Below the pieces are notes generated by a model. The model ran no database searches. It saw nothing but the letters and a program-made list of their open reading frames with translations, and had not been told where the DNA came from. A program made the translations under genes and the position numbers. Below are positions 32,482 through 40,370 of a stretch of DNA of 64,000 bases, piece after piece (position 1 is the first letter of the stretch; every line of letters begins with the position of its first letter). This stretch comes from a bacterium (lineage in GTDB: Bacteria; Chloroflexota; Dormibacteria; Aeolococcales; Bog-877): positions 42,328 through 106,327 of the forward strand of contig JAJYWQ010000050.1 in the NCBI GenBank assembly GCA_021791415.1, read 5' to 3'.

Positions 32482-33743
32482 CCCCGCCAGTAGGGGGCGA
32501 GCCGACCATCGCCTTCATCTCCCTGCACGCCTCGCCGCTGGCGCGGCTGGGCAAGAGGGAGAACGGCGGCCTCAACGTCTACGTGCGGGCGGTCTGCGAG
32601 GAGCTGGGGGCGAGGGGGGTGCACACCGACGTCTTCGTCCGACGCAGCGACCCGGACCAGCCCAGGGAGCAGGCCATGGGGCCGCGCAGCCGGGTGATCG
32701 CCGTGGATGCCGGCCCGGCCCGACCGCTGGCCAAGCACCAGCTTCCCCAGACCAGGGGCGCCTACCTGGAGGCGGTGCGCGAGTTCACCCGGTCCGCCAG
32801 GCGCCGCTACATCGCGGTCCACAGCCATTACTGGCTCAGCGGGGAGCCCGGAGCGGCCCTGGCCCGGGAGCTGGAGATCCCCTGGCTGCACACCGCCCAC
32901 ACCCTGGCTGCGGTCAAGGGCGAGGCCGGGTTCGACAGCGACCTGCCGGAGCGGCTCCTGGAGGAGCGCCGGACGGTGGCGGCGGGAGCCCGGCTGGTGG
33001 TGAACACCGCGGGCGAGGCCCATGCCCTGCGCCATCACTACGCGGCCCGTCCGGGGCAGTGCGTGGTGGCGCCGCCGGGGGTGGACCTGGTGCGCTTCCA
33101 GCCGCGCGAGGTGGAGCGGCTGAGGCGGCGCATGAGGCTGGAGGGCATGAAGGTGATCCTCTTCGCCGGGCGGCTGGAGCCACTCAAGGGGCCGGACACC
33201 CTGGTGGACGCCTTCTCCCTGGTGCGGGATGACCCTCGACTCCGGGACCGGGTCCGGCTGCTCTTCGTGGGGGAGCTGAGCAGCGAGGGCGAGCGGGTCG
33301 GCCAGAGGAGGGAGATGCGCCAGCGAGTCGCAGAGCTGGGGTTGGCCGGCGAGGTCGCCTTCCTCGGAGCCCAGCCGCAGGAGCGGCTGGCGCTGCTCTA
33401 CTGCCTGGCCGACCTGGTGGTGGTCCCCTCCCACTCCGAGTCCTTCGGCCTGGTCGCGCTGGAGGCCCAGGCGTGCGGCACCCCGGTGGTGGCCGCCGCG
33501 GTCGGCGGCCTGCGGGAGGTGGTGGCGGACGGCCGGACGGGCCGGCTGGTGGAGGGCCGGGACCCCAGGCAGTACGCCGCCGCCATCGCCGAGGTCCTGG
33601 CCGCGGACCCCGCCGCCCACCGCGAGATGCGCCAAGCGGCTAGGCGCCGGGCTGAGCGTTTCACCTGGGAGAGGACTGTGGACATCCTGCTGCCCGAATA
33701 CGGGTTGGCCCCCGCGCTGGCCACCGCCTGCAGGGAGGCCTGA
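32478..33743 (+). CDS. Glycosyltransferase family 4, MshA-like
   Basis: GT-B retaining glycosyltransferase, about 421 aa. The N-terminus TIAFISLHASPLARLG, then KRENGGLNVYVRAVCEELGARG matches MshA (D-inositol-3-phosphate glycosyltransferase) and sucrose-phosphate synthase relatives. LLFAGRLEPLKGPDTLVDAF-like residues and the E-x7-E donor site HSESFGLVALEAQACGTPVV are intact. MshA starts mycothiol synthesis, and two DUF664/DinB-type proteins elsewhere in the window fit a mycothiol link, but a lipid or polysaccharide acceptor is equally possible given the neighbours. The GTG overlaps the upstream stop. Confidence 0.85.
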   Translation: MTPPVGGEPTIAFISLHASPLARLGKRENGGLNVYVRAVCEELGARGVHTDVFVRRSDPDQPREQAMGPRSRVIAVDAGPARPLAKHQLPQTRGAYLEAVREFTRSARRRYIAVHSHYWLSGEPGAALARELEIPWLHTAHTLAAVKGEAGFDSDLPERLLEERRTVAAGARLVVNTAGEAHALRHHYAARPGQCVVAPPGVDLVRFQPREVERLRRRMRLEGMKVILFAGRLEPLKGPDTLVDAFSLVRDDPRLRDRVRLLFVGELSSEGERVGQRREMRQRVAELGLAGEVAFLGAQPQERLALLYCLADLVVVPSHSESFGLVALEAQACGTPVVAAAVGGLREVVADGRTGRLVEGRDPRQYAAAIAEVLAADPAAHREMRQAARRRAERFTWERTVDILLPEYGLAPALATACREA

Positions 33744-33762
33744 CCACCGCCCCACCCGGTGG
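33744..33762. terminator. Possible bidirectional hairpin between convergent genes
   Basis: CCACCG (33744-33749), a 7-nt loop and CGGTGG (33757-33762) form a perfect 6-bp stem right after the glycosyltransferase stop and before the convergent GNAT gene. No T-run follows. Confidence 0.35.
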
Positions 33763-33801
33763 CTCCCCCGGAAACGGGCGACCCCCGCCCCCGGGCCATG
33801 A

Positions 33802-34410
33802 TCAGGGGGTGGCTGCCGGCTCCCGGTGCTGGGCGACCCACTCGGACTCGAGGAGGGCGAAGTCGAACTCATCGCCCCACTCCCCCTTGAACCACTCGTT
33901 CTGGAGCAGATGGGCCTCTTGGCGCATCCCCAGCCGCTGGGCCAGCCGGACGGACGGAAGGTTGCGGGCGTCCACTCGGGCCATGACGCGGTGCACCTTC
34001 ATCTCGTCGAAGGCGAGGTGGAGGACGGCGTGGGCGGCCTCGGTGGCGTAACCCCGCCCGGAGTGCTGGGGGCTCAGGACCCAGCCGACCTCGGCGCAGC
34101 GATGCTTCCGGCTATGCAGGAAGAGGTTCACGTCCCCGACGAGCCGGCCCGTCCCCGCCACCTCCACCCCCAGCACCACCCCCTGCCCCTCATCCGTGAT
34201 CTCCGTTCGGGCCCAGGCGTCCGCCAGCTTCTGGGCTACGGCCGCGCGGTCCATGGGGAGGAAGGGGACATAGCGACAGACCTCGGGAATCGAGCGGTAC
34301 TCGAGGAGGTCATCGGTGTCGGCGGACGTGAGGGGCCGCAGCAGCAGCCGGGAGGTCTGTATTGGGTAGGCGGGGCGAAGCGCCATCGGCGGTCCCGGGG
34401 CCAGCGGCAT
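33802..34410 (-). CDS. GNAT acetyltransferase, RimJ/RimL type
   Basis: About 202 aa from the ATG at 34410. It has the RimJ/RimL N-terminus QTSRLLLRPLTSADTDDLLEY, the acetyl-CoA loop VLSPQHSGRGYATEAAHAVL and the closing NLPSVRLAQRLGMRQEAHLLQ, typical of ribosomal-protein or small-molecule N-acetyltransferases. ATG 34386 is an alternative. The longer frame to 34500 adds only low-complexity residues and runs toward the divergent decarboxylase. The substrate is unknown. Confidence 0.9.
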   Translation of the reverse strand: MPLAPGPPMALRPAYPIQTSRLLLRPLTSADTDDLLEYRSIPEVCRYVPFLPMDRAAVAQKLADAWARTEITDEGQGVVLGVEVAGTGRLVGDVNLFLHSRKHRCAEVGWVLSPQHSGRGYATEAAHAVLHLAFDEMKVHRVMARVDARNLPSVRLAQRLGMRQEAHLLQNEWFKGEWGDEFDFALLESEWVAQHREPAATP

Positions 34411-34594
34411 GACCCCCGCGGGATCCCCCGGGGGAGGTGTGTCAGTGGGCACGAGGCTATCTCCTCCGCGGGTGGCACGCACCAGCTCACCGGCCATCAC
34501 TGCCGGACTCAGCTCGAGGATCGTAGCAGCGGCCGCGGCACGGCCCGGGAGCCTGCAGGCCCGGCGAGCGCCCGGCTGGCATCATCTTCCCCTG

Positions 34595-36076
34595 GTGGAG
34601 AGACAGCCTGTGAGTGGAGAGGGAGCGCCCCCCGAAGGGGCGCCCGGACCGCTGGTCTCCGCCTTCCGCGCCGCTCGGGGCCGCACCGCCCCCCAGTTCA
34701 CGATTCCCGGCCACAAGGGACGGATCGGCGAGATCGAGCCGGAACTGATGGGACCTCTGGCCGCGGATCTGCCGCTGCACGGGGGACTGGACACGCCCAA
34801 GTTGGCCCGGGGCAACCTTCTGGAATCCGAGCGGATGGCCGCCCGCCACTTCGGGGCCGATTGGTGCCGCTTCGGCGTGGGCGGGTCGACCCAGGCCAAC
34901 CTGGCCCTGTGCCTGGCCCTCGGGCGGCCCGGCGACCGGGTGATAGTGAGCCGGGCTTTGCACCGCTCCCTCTTCTCCGGGCTCGTCCTCTCCGGCCTGG
35001 AGCCGGTCTGGGTCCCACCCAGCGCCCACCGGGCCACCGGTTTGCCCCTCGGGATCACTCCCTCCGCCCTGCGCCGCGCCGTCGCCCGGGCGCCGGACGC
35101 GCGGGCGGTGATCCTCACCGACCCCGGCTACCTGGGGACCCTCTCCCCCATCTCCGAACTGGCTCGGATCGCCCACGGAGCGGGGATGGCGCTCTTCGTG
35201 GACCAGGCCTGGGGAGCCCACTTCGGCTTCCATCCGGCGCTCCCCGGCCACGCGCTCGCTCTCGGCGCCGACGCCCTCGTCACCAGCGTGCACAAGACCG
35301 GACTCGGCCACACCCAGGCAAGCCTGGCGTGCGCCCGGACCGGCCGGCTGGATCTGGCGCGGCTGGAGCGCGGCTTCGACGCCACCCACACCACCAGCCC
35401 GGCGGGTTCCGTCCTGGCCAGCATCGAGGGCTCGCTGACCCTGATGGCAGCCCGCGGGGAGGAGCTGCTGGGGAGAGCCCTGGGGCTGGTCCGCGAGGCT
35501 CGCAGGCAGCTCCAAGAGGCGCTGGGGCCGGTGGGCCTACCCGACGAGAGCCAGTTCCCGGGCCCGGAGGGCCCGCTCTTTGACCCTCTGCGCCTGGTGG
35601 TCCAGTTAGCTCCCCTGGGCGCCGACGGGAGAGCGGTGGAGGGGGAGATGCTGCGCAGAGGAGTGGCGGTGGAGTACGCCGACCGCGACCTTCTGGCACC
35701 GGTGGTGACCCTGGCCGACGACCGCGACACGGTGGGGCGGCTGGTCCGGGAGATCGTCCGGGCGGTGAGCGCCACCGGCAGGGGCCCGGCAAGACCCGCC
35801 CGGCCCCCCATCTCCTGGCGGGTGCGGCCAGAGGTGGCGATGAGCCCCCGGGAGGCCTTCTTCGCCGGCCACGAGCGGGTTGCCTGGCAGCGGGCAGCCG
35901 GGCGGGTGTCCGCCGAACTGGTGGCGCCGTACCCACCGGGAATCCCGGTCCTGGCTCCGGGGGAGCGCATCTCCGCGCACCACCTCCGCGTGCTGCGCGC
36001 CGCCGCCCGCGGGGGGGCGCGCATCGCCTACGCCACCGACCCCTTTCTGAGCTGGCTTGACGTCGTCTCGGATTGA
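34595..36076 (+). CDS. Orn/Lys/Arg decarboxylase family PLP enzyme
   Basis: About 493 aa, fold-type I PLP enzyme of the ornithine/lysine/arginine decarboxylase group. PQFTIPGHKGR marks the start of the large domain. GVGGSTQANLAL holds the phosphate site, FVDQAWGAHFGFHPALPG the Asp that pairs with the pyridine, and SVHKTGLGHTQ the PLP lysine. A C-terminal domain ends PGIPVLAPGERI. The first 25 residues are low complexity, so GTG 34595 or GTG 34610 may be the start. Arg, Lys and Orn substrates cannot be told apart by eye; a polyamine role is the usual one. Confidence 0.88.
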   Translation: MERQPVSGEGAPPEGAPGPLVSAFRAARGRTAPQFTIPGHKGRIGEIEPELMGPLAADLPLHGGLDTPKLARGNLLESERMAARHFGADWCRFGVGGSTQANLALCLALGRPGDRVIVSRALHRSLFSGLVLSGLEPVWVPPSAHRATGLPLGITPSALRRAVARAPDARAVILTDPGYLGTLSPISELARIAHGAGMALFVDQAWGAHFGFHPALPGHALALGADALVTSVHKTGLGHTQASLACARTGRLDLARLERGFDATHTTSPAGSVLASIEGSLTLMAARGEELLGRALGLVREARRQLQEALGPVGLPDESQFPGPEGPLFDPLRLVVQLAPLGADGRAVEGEMLRRGVAVEYADRDLLAPVVTLADDRDTVGRLVREIVRAVSATGRGPARPARPPISWRVRPEVAMSPREAFFAGHERVAWQRAAGRVSAELVAPYPPGIPVLAPGERISAHHLRVLRAAARGGARIAYATDPFLSWLDVVSD

Positions 36077-36383
36077 TCGCTGCTGCAGGAGGCGGAGGCG
36101 GCGCCTCAGGGCAGCGTCCTGGGCCGGCCCCCCACCCGGCCGTCCCTTGCCCGCCGCTAGAGCAGATGGTCGAGACCACCGTGGGCCAGCAGACCCAGGC
36201 GCCCCGGAGCGGCTGGTGCCACGGCCCTGTCTGGCGGGTGGCGAGAGCGGGCGCCCGCGCCCTTCATGGCGCCAGAGTCCAGCTCCAGCGGCTTCCACCG
36301 GCGCCAACCAGGCGGTCGAAGCGGCTCGGGTCCTTGCTCCGCTGAGCCCTCCCCGGCTGCGGCGACCCCAGCCGCCTGTGACC
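36077..36383. other. Intergenic region between decarboxylase and menA
   Basis: About 307 nt between two convergent genes. The only open frame worth a note is a 76-residue minus-strand one starting with TTG at 36387, in a TTGA overlap with the menA stop (36157-36387); it is Gly/Ala/Pro/Arg-rich with no recognisable domain. GC-rich inverted repeats are present but none is followed by a T-run. Confidence 0.4.
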
Positions 36384-37280
36384 TCAACCCATCCAGATCC
36401 CCACGGCCAGAAGCGACGAGGCGAGGAGGAGGACCAGCGCCGTCTGCTTGAGGGCGGAGACCAGCTCCGCGGGGTCCCGGGAGCCGGACCTGCGCACCGG
36501 CCCCTCGAGCAGCGGCACGGCCACCCAGGCCAGCAGCACCTCGGCGTGGGTGACGGCCGGGATGGCCAGGATCAGGGGGACGGCGAGGGCGAGGGCCAGA
36601 AGGCCCAGGTACAGCCGCCTGGCCCGCACCGCCCCCAGGGCGACGGCCAGCGTGCGCTTGCCCGCTGACCGGTCCGTCTCGATGTCACGGAGGTTGTTGA
36701 TGAGCAGCAGGGCGGCGGCCAGCGCCCCGGGGAGTATGGCCGCCAGAGGGGCCGCCAGGGGGATCGAGCGCATCTCCACGAACGCGGTGCCACAGGTGGC
36801 CACCTCCCCGAAGAAGAGGAACACCGCCACCTCGCCGTACCCGTGATAGCCGTAGGGGAAGGGGCCCCCGGTGTACATGGCCGCGGCGAGGATGCAGGCC
36901 GCTCCCACCGCCAGCAGCCACCAGGACGAGATCGCGGCCAGCCAGAGGCCCAGCGCCGCTGCCGCCGCGAACGCCACCAGCGCGGCCGCCAGGACCGCCC
37001 TGGGGGGCACCACTCCTGAGCTGGCGGCACGGGGAGGGCCGACCCGGATCCGGTCGGCGCCCCGCCTATGGTCGGAGTAGTCGTTGGCGTAGTTGACCCC
37101 AACCTGCAGGGCGATCGCCACCCCCAGCGCCCCGAGGCTGGGGGCCAGGCGGGCTTCGCCGGCGCGGGCCGCGACGCCGATGCCGATCAGGACCGGTGAG
37201 ACGGAGGCGGCCAGGGTGGCGGGGCGGGTAGCGTGCCACCAGAGGCGAGACGGGGTGAGGGAGGTCGCCGCCCCTGTCAC
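36384..37280 (-). CDS. menA: 1,4-dihydroxy-2-naphthoate polyprenyltransferase
   Basis: Attaches the isoprenoid tail in menaquinone synthesis; 298 aa integral membrane protein with about eight to nine segments. The first Asp-rich motif is VNYANDYSDHRRGAD (about 62-76, NxxxD type). The second is LLINNLRDIETDRSAGKRTLAV in the middle. The N-terminus LWWHATRPATLAASVSPVLIG fits MenA. The GTG at 37280 overlaps the upstream lipoprotein stop as GTGA. Its presence says the organism makes menaquinone, although no other men genes are in the window. Confidence 0.93.
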   Translation of the reverse strand: MTGAATSLTPSRLWWHATRPATLAASVSPVLIGIGVAARAGEARLAPSLGALGVAIALQVGVNYANDYSDHRRGADRIRVGPPRAASSGVVPPRAVLAAALVAFAAAAALGLWLAAISSWWLLAVGAACILAAAMYTGGPFPYGYHGYGEVAVFLFFGEVATCGTAFVEMRSIPLAAPLAAILPGALAAALLLINNLRDIETDRSAGKRTLAVALGAVRARRLYLGLLALALAVPLILAIPAVTHAEVLLAWVAVPLLEGPVRRSGSRDPAELVSALKQTALVLLLASSLLAVGIWMG

Positions 37281-39007
37281 CCGGGCTCGCCCACGAAGAC
37301 GGGGGGGCCGGCGTTGAGAGGGGTGGCGCTGTCAAAGGCGGTCAGCCGGTCCTGGGTGTTCGCCCCGTCGTTGGCGAGGTAGAGCTGCAGGTAGTGGCCC
37401 TCGAGCCGGGTGAAGGCGAGCTGGCGCCCGGTCGCCGTGGAGGTCACCGCCTCGGGGTACTGGCCGGCCACCGGACCCACCAGCGTGTCCACCGGGCCTC
37501 CGGCCGTGGAGACGGTGGCCAGGGCGCCGCTCGGCTCGCGAAGAAGCACCACCGAGCTGCTGAGGAAGGCCACCGGCTGGCCCGCCGCCAGCTGGCGGAA
37601 CGGCTTGGCCCCGACCCCCGGGGCATACAGCCAGGCGGAGGGGTCGGCCGGCTGGCCCACCGCGAAGGCGAGGGAATCGCCCTGCGGGCTCCAGACCGGG
37701 CTCTGGGCGGGGAGGGTGGTCGCCGGCGGGGAGAGGTAGGTGACGGCGCTCAGGCTGGGGCTGAGCAGGGCGACCCGGGCGGCCAGCCCCGGGGAGCTGG
37801 CGACCGCCGCCAGGACCTCCCCATCCGCCCTCCACCCCAGCGGTCCAGAGAAGGACGACGTGGCCGAGAGGGTAACCGTCTGGGAGCTGGCCAAGGAGTA
37901 CACGCGGAGCGCCCCGCCGGAGATGAAGGCCAGCTGCTGGCTGGTGGGGGCCCAGGCGACCATGGTGCTGGAGGTGCTCCCCAGGACCGGAGTCGACTTG
38001 CCGGTGGCCAGGTCGAGGACCTCCAGCTGATGCCCGCCCGCCAGCTCCGTGGCCAGGTACTGCCCGTCGGGAGCCGCCACCGCCAGGGTGTAGCTGCTGC
38101 CGGGCGGCGGCGACGCCAGGAGGCGCAGGCCCGGCGGGTCTCCCGCCTGCTCCGGGGTGGCCGTGGCCAGGACCTCTGTGTACTGCCCCACCGCCGGTCC
38201 GGCGGGGAAGATCAGGGAGGGGCTGGAGCCGTAGCCGGTGACCTTGAACTTGAACCTGGCGCCCGCCTGGAGGTGGTTCCCATCCACGTCGAGGGCGGCC
38301 CGGGTGACCGTCACCTGGTAGGTCTGCCCGGGGGCCAGGGGGCGGGCGGACTCGACGAGGAACCGCCCGGGCGCGCTGGGGTTGGGCAGGACCTGATAGC
38401 CCCCCGGAGGATCGGGGGAGAGGGACACCGCGGCGGCGACGGCCCTGGGATTCATAGCACGGTCGAAGTTGAGGGCGGGCGCCTGGTACGGCCCCAGGCT
38501 CCCGCCGCTGCCGGGGAAGGTCGAGGAGAGGGATGGCCCCCCCTCGGTGGAGAACCCCCAGGAGTGAGCCAGGTCGTTGACCGCCCCCGAGGCGGCCCGG
38601 ATGCCGCCGGCGACGTTGATCCGGTAGGTGGTGACCACCGCCAGGGGATGGCCCGGGTGGAGGAGGCGCATGATCCGGTCGCCGTCCGACCACCGGAAGT
38701 AGCAGCCCGTGCGCCGACCCTCCGCCGCCAGCTTGATGTCGCAACCTGGCGGCGGCTTGCCCCGGCGGCTCTTGATCGTGAGCCGCGTCTCCACCGACTG
38801 CGGATCCATGGGCACGCTGAAGACGATCGTGAAGACGATGTTGGTGTGGGTCCCCCCCTGGCTGGGGGCGGGGGCCACCGCGGTGATCTCCGGGGGTGTC
38901 ACCGGCCCACAGGCAGAGAGCGCCGGCAGAAGGGCCAGGAGTCCCGGAAGCAGGACGAGAAGCCTGAGGGCCCGCCAGGACCCGGCCTTCCCCGGCGCTG
39001 CGGTCAG
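37277..39007 (-). CDS. Lipoprotein with SbsA-like Ig domain and beta-propeller, CTG start
   Basis: About 576 aa. Read from the CTG at 39007, it opens with a perfect lipoprotein signal (SWRALRLLVLLPGLLALL, lipobox LSAC near residue 33). SbsA/Big_5 Ig-like domains follow: NIVFTIVFSVPMDPQSVETR and a second around ALNFDRAMNPRAVAAAVSLS. A TolB/WD40-like propeller comes last, with repeats such as AWAPTSQQLAFISGG and PVWSPQGDSLAFAVG. No ATG, GTG or TTG occurs between the CTG and the lipid Cys; a start at 39088 would add an Arg-rich stretch over the previous gene. The role is probably surface binding or sensing. Confidence 0.8.
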   Translation of the reverse strand: MTAAPGKAGSWRALRLLVLLPGLLALLPALSACGPVTPPEITAVAPAPSQGGTHTNIVFTIVFSVPMDPQSVETRLTIKSRRGKPPPGCDIKLAAEGRRTGCYFRWSDGDRIMRLLHPGHPLAVVTTYRINVAGGIRAASGAVNDLAHSWGFSTEGGPSLSSTFPGSGGSLGPYQAPALNFDRAMNPRAVAAAVSLSPDPPGGYQVLPNPSAPGRFLVESARPLAPGQTYQVTVTRAALDVDGNHLQAGARFKFKVTGYGSSPSLIFPAGPAVGQYTEVLATATPEQAGDPPGLRLLASPPPGSSYTLAVAAPDGQYLATELAGGHQLEVLDLATGKSTPVLGSTSSTMVAWAPTSQQLAFISGGALRVYSLASSQTVTLSATSSFSGPLGWRADGEVLAAVASSPGLAARVALLSPSLSAVTYLSPPATTLPAQSPVWSPQGDSLAFAVGQPADPSAWLYAPGVGAKPFRQLAAGQPVAFLSSSVVLLREPSGALATVSTAGGPVDTLVGPVAGQYPEAVTSTATGRQLAFTRLEGHYLQLYLANDGANTQDRLTAFDSATPLNAGPPVFVGEPG

Positions 39008-40236
39008 CCGATCTCCGCCAGGTCGATCGCCGCCGCCGGCTGTGGCGGCGAGGCCACGACGTCTATCCGGGCCTCCCGCTCCGCGCAAGCCGCCGCCGCC
39101 ACCTGCGGCCCCTCGGCCAGCTCGGGAGCCTGGGTGCTGTAGCTACCGCTGGGGGTTCCCTCCCCAAGCAGGGCCACCGCCACCTGCTCTCCGTGGCTCA
39201 CGAGGATCCCTCCGCTCACGCGCTGGTCCGCAATGAACTCGATGAGCGACTGGAAGTCCACGATCCGGGCCGGCAGGTTGATGAACACCGTGGTGGCCAC
39301 GATGAGCGGGGCCACGGCGGCCACCAGCTCCGAGGGCAGCTCCACGGCGTCGATGAGGCCCTGGCCGCGCCCCACGTGAGCCACCAGCTCCTGGATCGCC
39401 TGCTTGCCCCTCCGGTAGTTGCCCTCCCCCCGCTGCTGGCTCTGTAGGACCTCACCGTCCTTGAAGAGGATGTCGCCGCGCCGCTGCCGATCGGTCTCGC
39501 CGGTCACCGATACGTAGCCGGAGAACCCGTCCTGGCTGAGGGTCTTCAGCAGCATCGGGAAGTTGAGGAAGGAGGCCTTGAGGCCGGCATGCAGGGTCGG
39601 CCCGCTGGGCATGGGCACCATGACCGACAGCTGGGCCCGGGTGGCGCCCGCCGGCGGCCGGACGGCGGGGGTTGGCGTGCTCGGGACGGGACCCCTCCGC
39701 GGCGGGGCCGTAGCCGCCGGCGCCGCCGCCGGCGCCGCCGCCCGAGCCGGCGCGGGCGCTGATGGCGGCTGGTGCCGGGCCGGAGGCGTGTACGGGGTGG
39801 GCGGGGGTGGGGCCGCGAACGGCTCGATGTCAGCCATCTCCACGTCCTCCGACTGCTCGGGCCAGCCGCTGGCAGCTGCCGCCGCGACCGGCTCGGGAAC
39901 CGCGGCCTCCAGGTCGTCCACCCCAGGGGACTTCCCGTCCTGACGTTCCCACTGGCGCAGCAGGTCGTCGGTGGAGCTGTTGATGGTCTCCTCCGGAGGG
40001 AGCTTGGCCCTTGGATTGAAGGTGTAGGCGCCGCTGTTCCACCCCAGGGCGGCCATCACCGCTCCCTCGCCCTCCTCCCCCTCGCCGGTGGCGTGGAAGA
40101 GGTGTCCGAAGAGGAAGTGGAGGGAGCACTGCCGAGAGCCGTTCTCCAGCAGGAGCGTGCCGGTGGCCCGGTCCTGCTGCATCGTCTGGAGAAGCTCGGC
40201 CACCGTGGCTGGCCCGATGCTGCCCTGGTTCTGCAA
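39004..40236 (-). CDS. DUF4388 (PatA-like) protein with two DUF4388-type domains
   Basis: About 410 aa. The first DUF4388-type domain spans residues 3-110 (GPATVAELLQTMQQDRATGT, then LHFLFGHLFHATGEGEEG). A long Ala/Pro linker (about 130-215) leads to a second similar domain (LLKTLSQDGFSGYVSVTGE, then GDILFKDGEVLQSQQRGEG). DUF4388 domains occur in gliding, heterocyst and signalling proteins of cyanobacteria, Myxococcota and Chloroflexota-like lineages. TTG 40236 precedes the domain. An extended -10 and an 18-bp palindrome lie upstream. The stop overlaps the next gene as CTGA. Confidence 0.75.
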   Translation of the reverse strand: MQNQGSIGPATVAELLQTMQQDRATGTLLLENGSRQCSLHFLFGHLFHATGEGEEGEGAVMAALGWNSGAYTFNPRAKLPPEETINSSTDDLLRQWERQDGKSPGVDDLEAAVPEPVAAAAASGWPEQSEDVEMADIEPFAAPPPPTPYTPPARHQPPSAPAPARAAAPAAAPAATAPPRRGPVPSTPTPAVRPPAGATRAQLSVMVPMPSGPTLHAGLKASFLNFPMLLKTLSQDGFSGYVSVTGETDRQRRGDILFKDGEVLQSQQRGEGNYRRGKQAIQELVAHVGRGQGLIDAVELPSELVAAVAPLIVATTVFINLPARIVDFQSLIEFIADQRVSGGILVSHGEQVAVALLGEGTPSGSYSTQAPELAEGPQVAAAACAEREARIDVVASPPQPAAAIDLAEIG

Positions 40237-40256
40237 GTTTGTGGATCTCTCCTGAG

Positions 40257-40274
40257 GGTCCGCCGCGGCGGACC
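40257..40274. promoter_or_regulatory. Perfect 18-bp palindrome in the DUF4388 gene leader
   Basis: GGTCCGCCGCGGCGGACC between the -10 (40299-40304) and the TTG at 40236. As DNA it could be an operator; as RNA it could form a hairpin near the ribosome-binding site. Confidence 0.55.
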
Positions 40275-40298
40275 AACCCTCCCCGGTCGGTCGGCGCG

Positions 40299-40304
40299 AT
40301 ACTA
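40299..40304 (-). promoter_or_regulatory. Extended -10 promoter of DUF4388-lipoprotein-menA operon
   Basis: TGC-TAGTAT on the minus strand, a TGn-extended -10. The implied leader is about 55 nt and contains the palindrome at 40257-40274. Confidence 0.55.
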
Positions 40305-40356
40305 GCACAGGCGGGGCCGATCTCCCGGGAGCGCCGCCGCCGGTGCCGCTCCCCGC

Positions 40357-40362
40357 TATTGT
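40357..40362 (+). promoter_or_regulatory. -10 element, near-leaderless promoter
   Basis: TATTGT, 8 nt before the ATG at 40371 of the second FemX-like gene. Confidence 0.4.
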
Positions 40363-40370
40363 CGCCCCTT

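Noticed and set aside
36157..36387. 76-residue frame coupled to the menA stop by TTGA
   Set aside because: Low-complexity translation without a domain; kept only as a note on the intergenic region.
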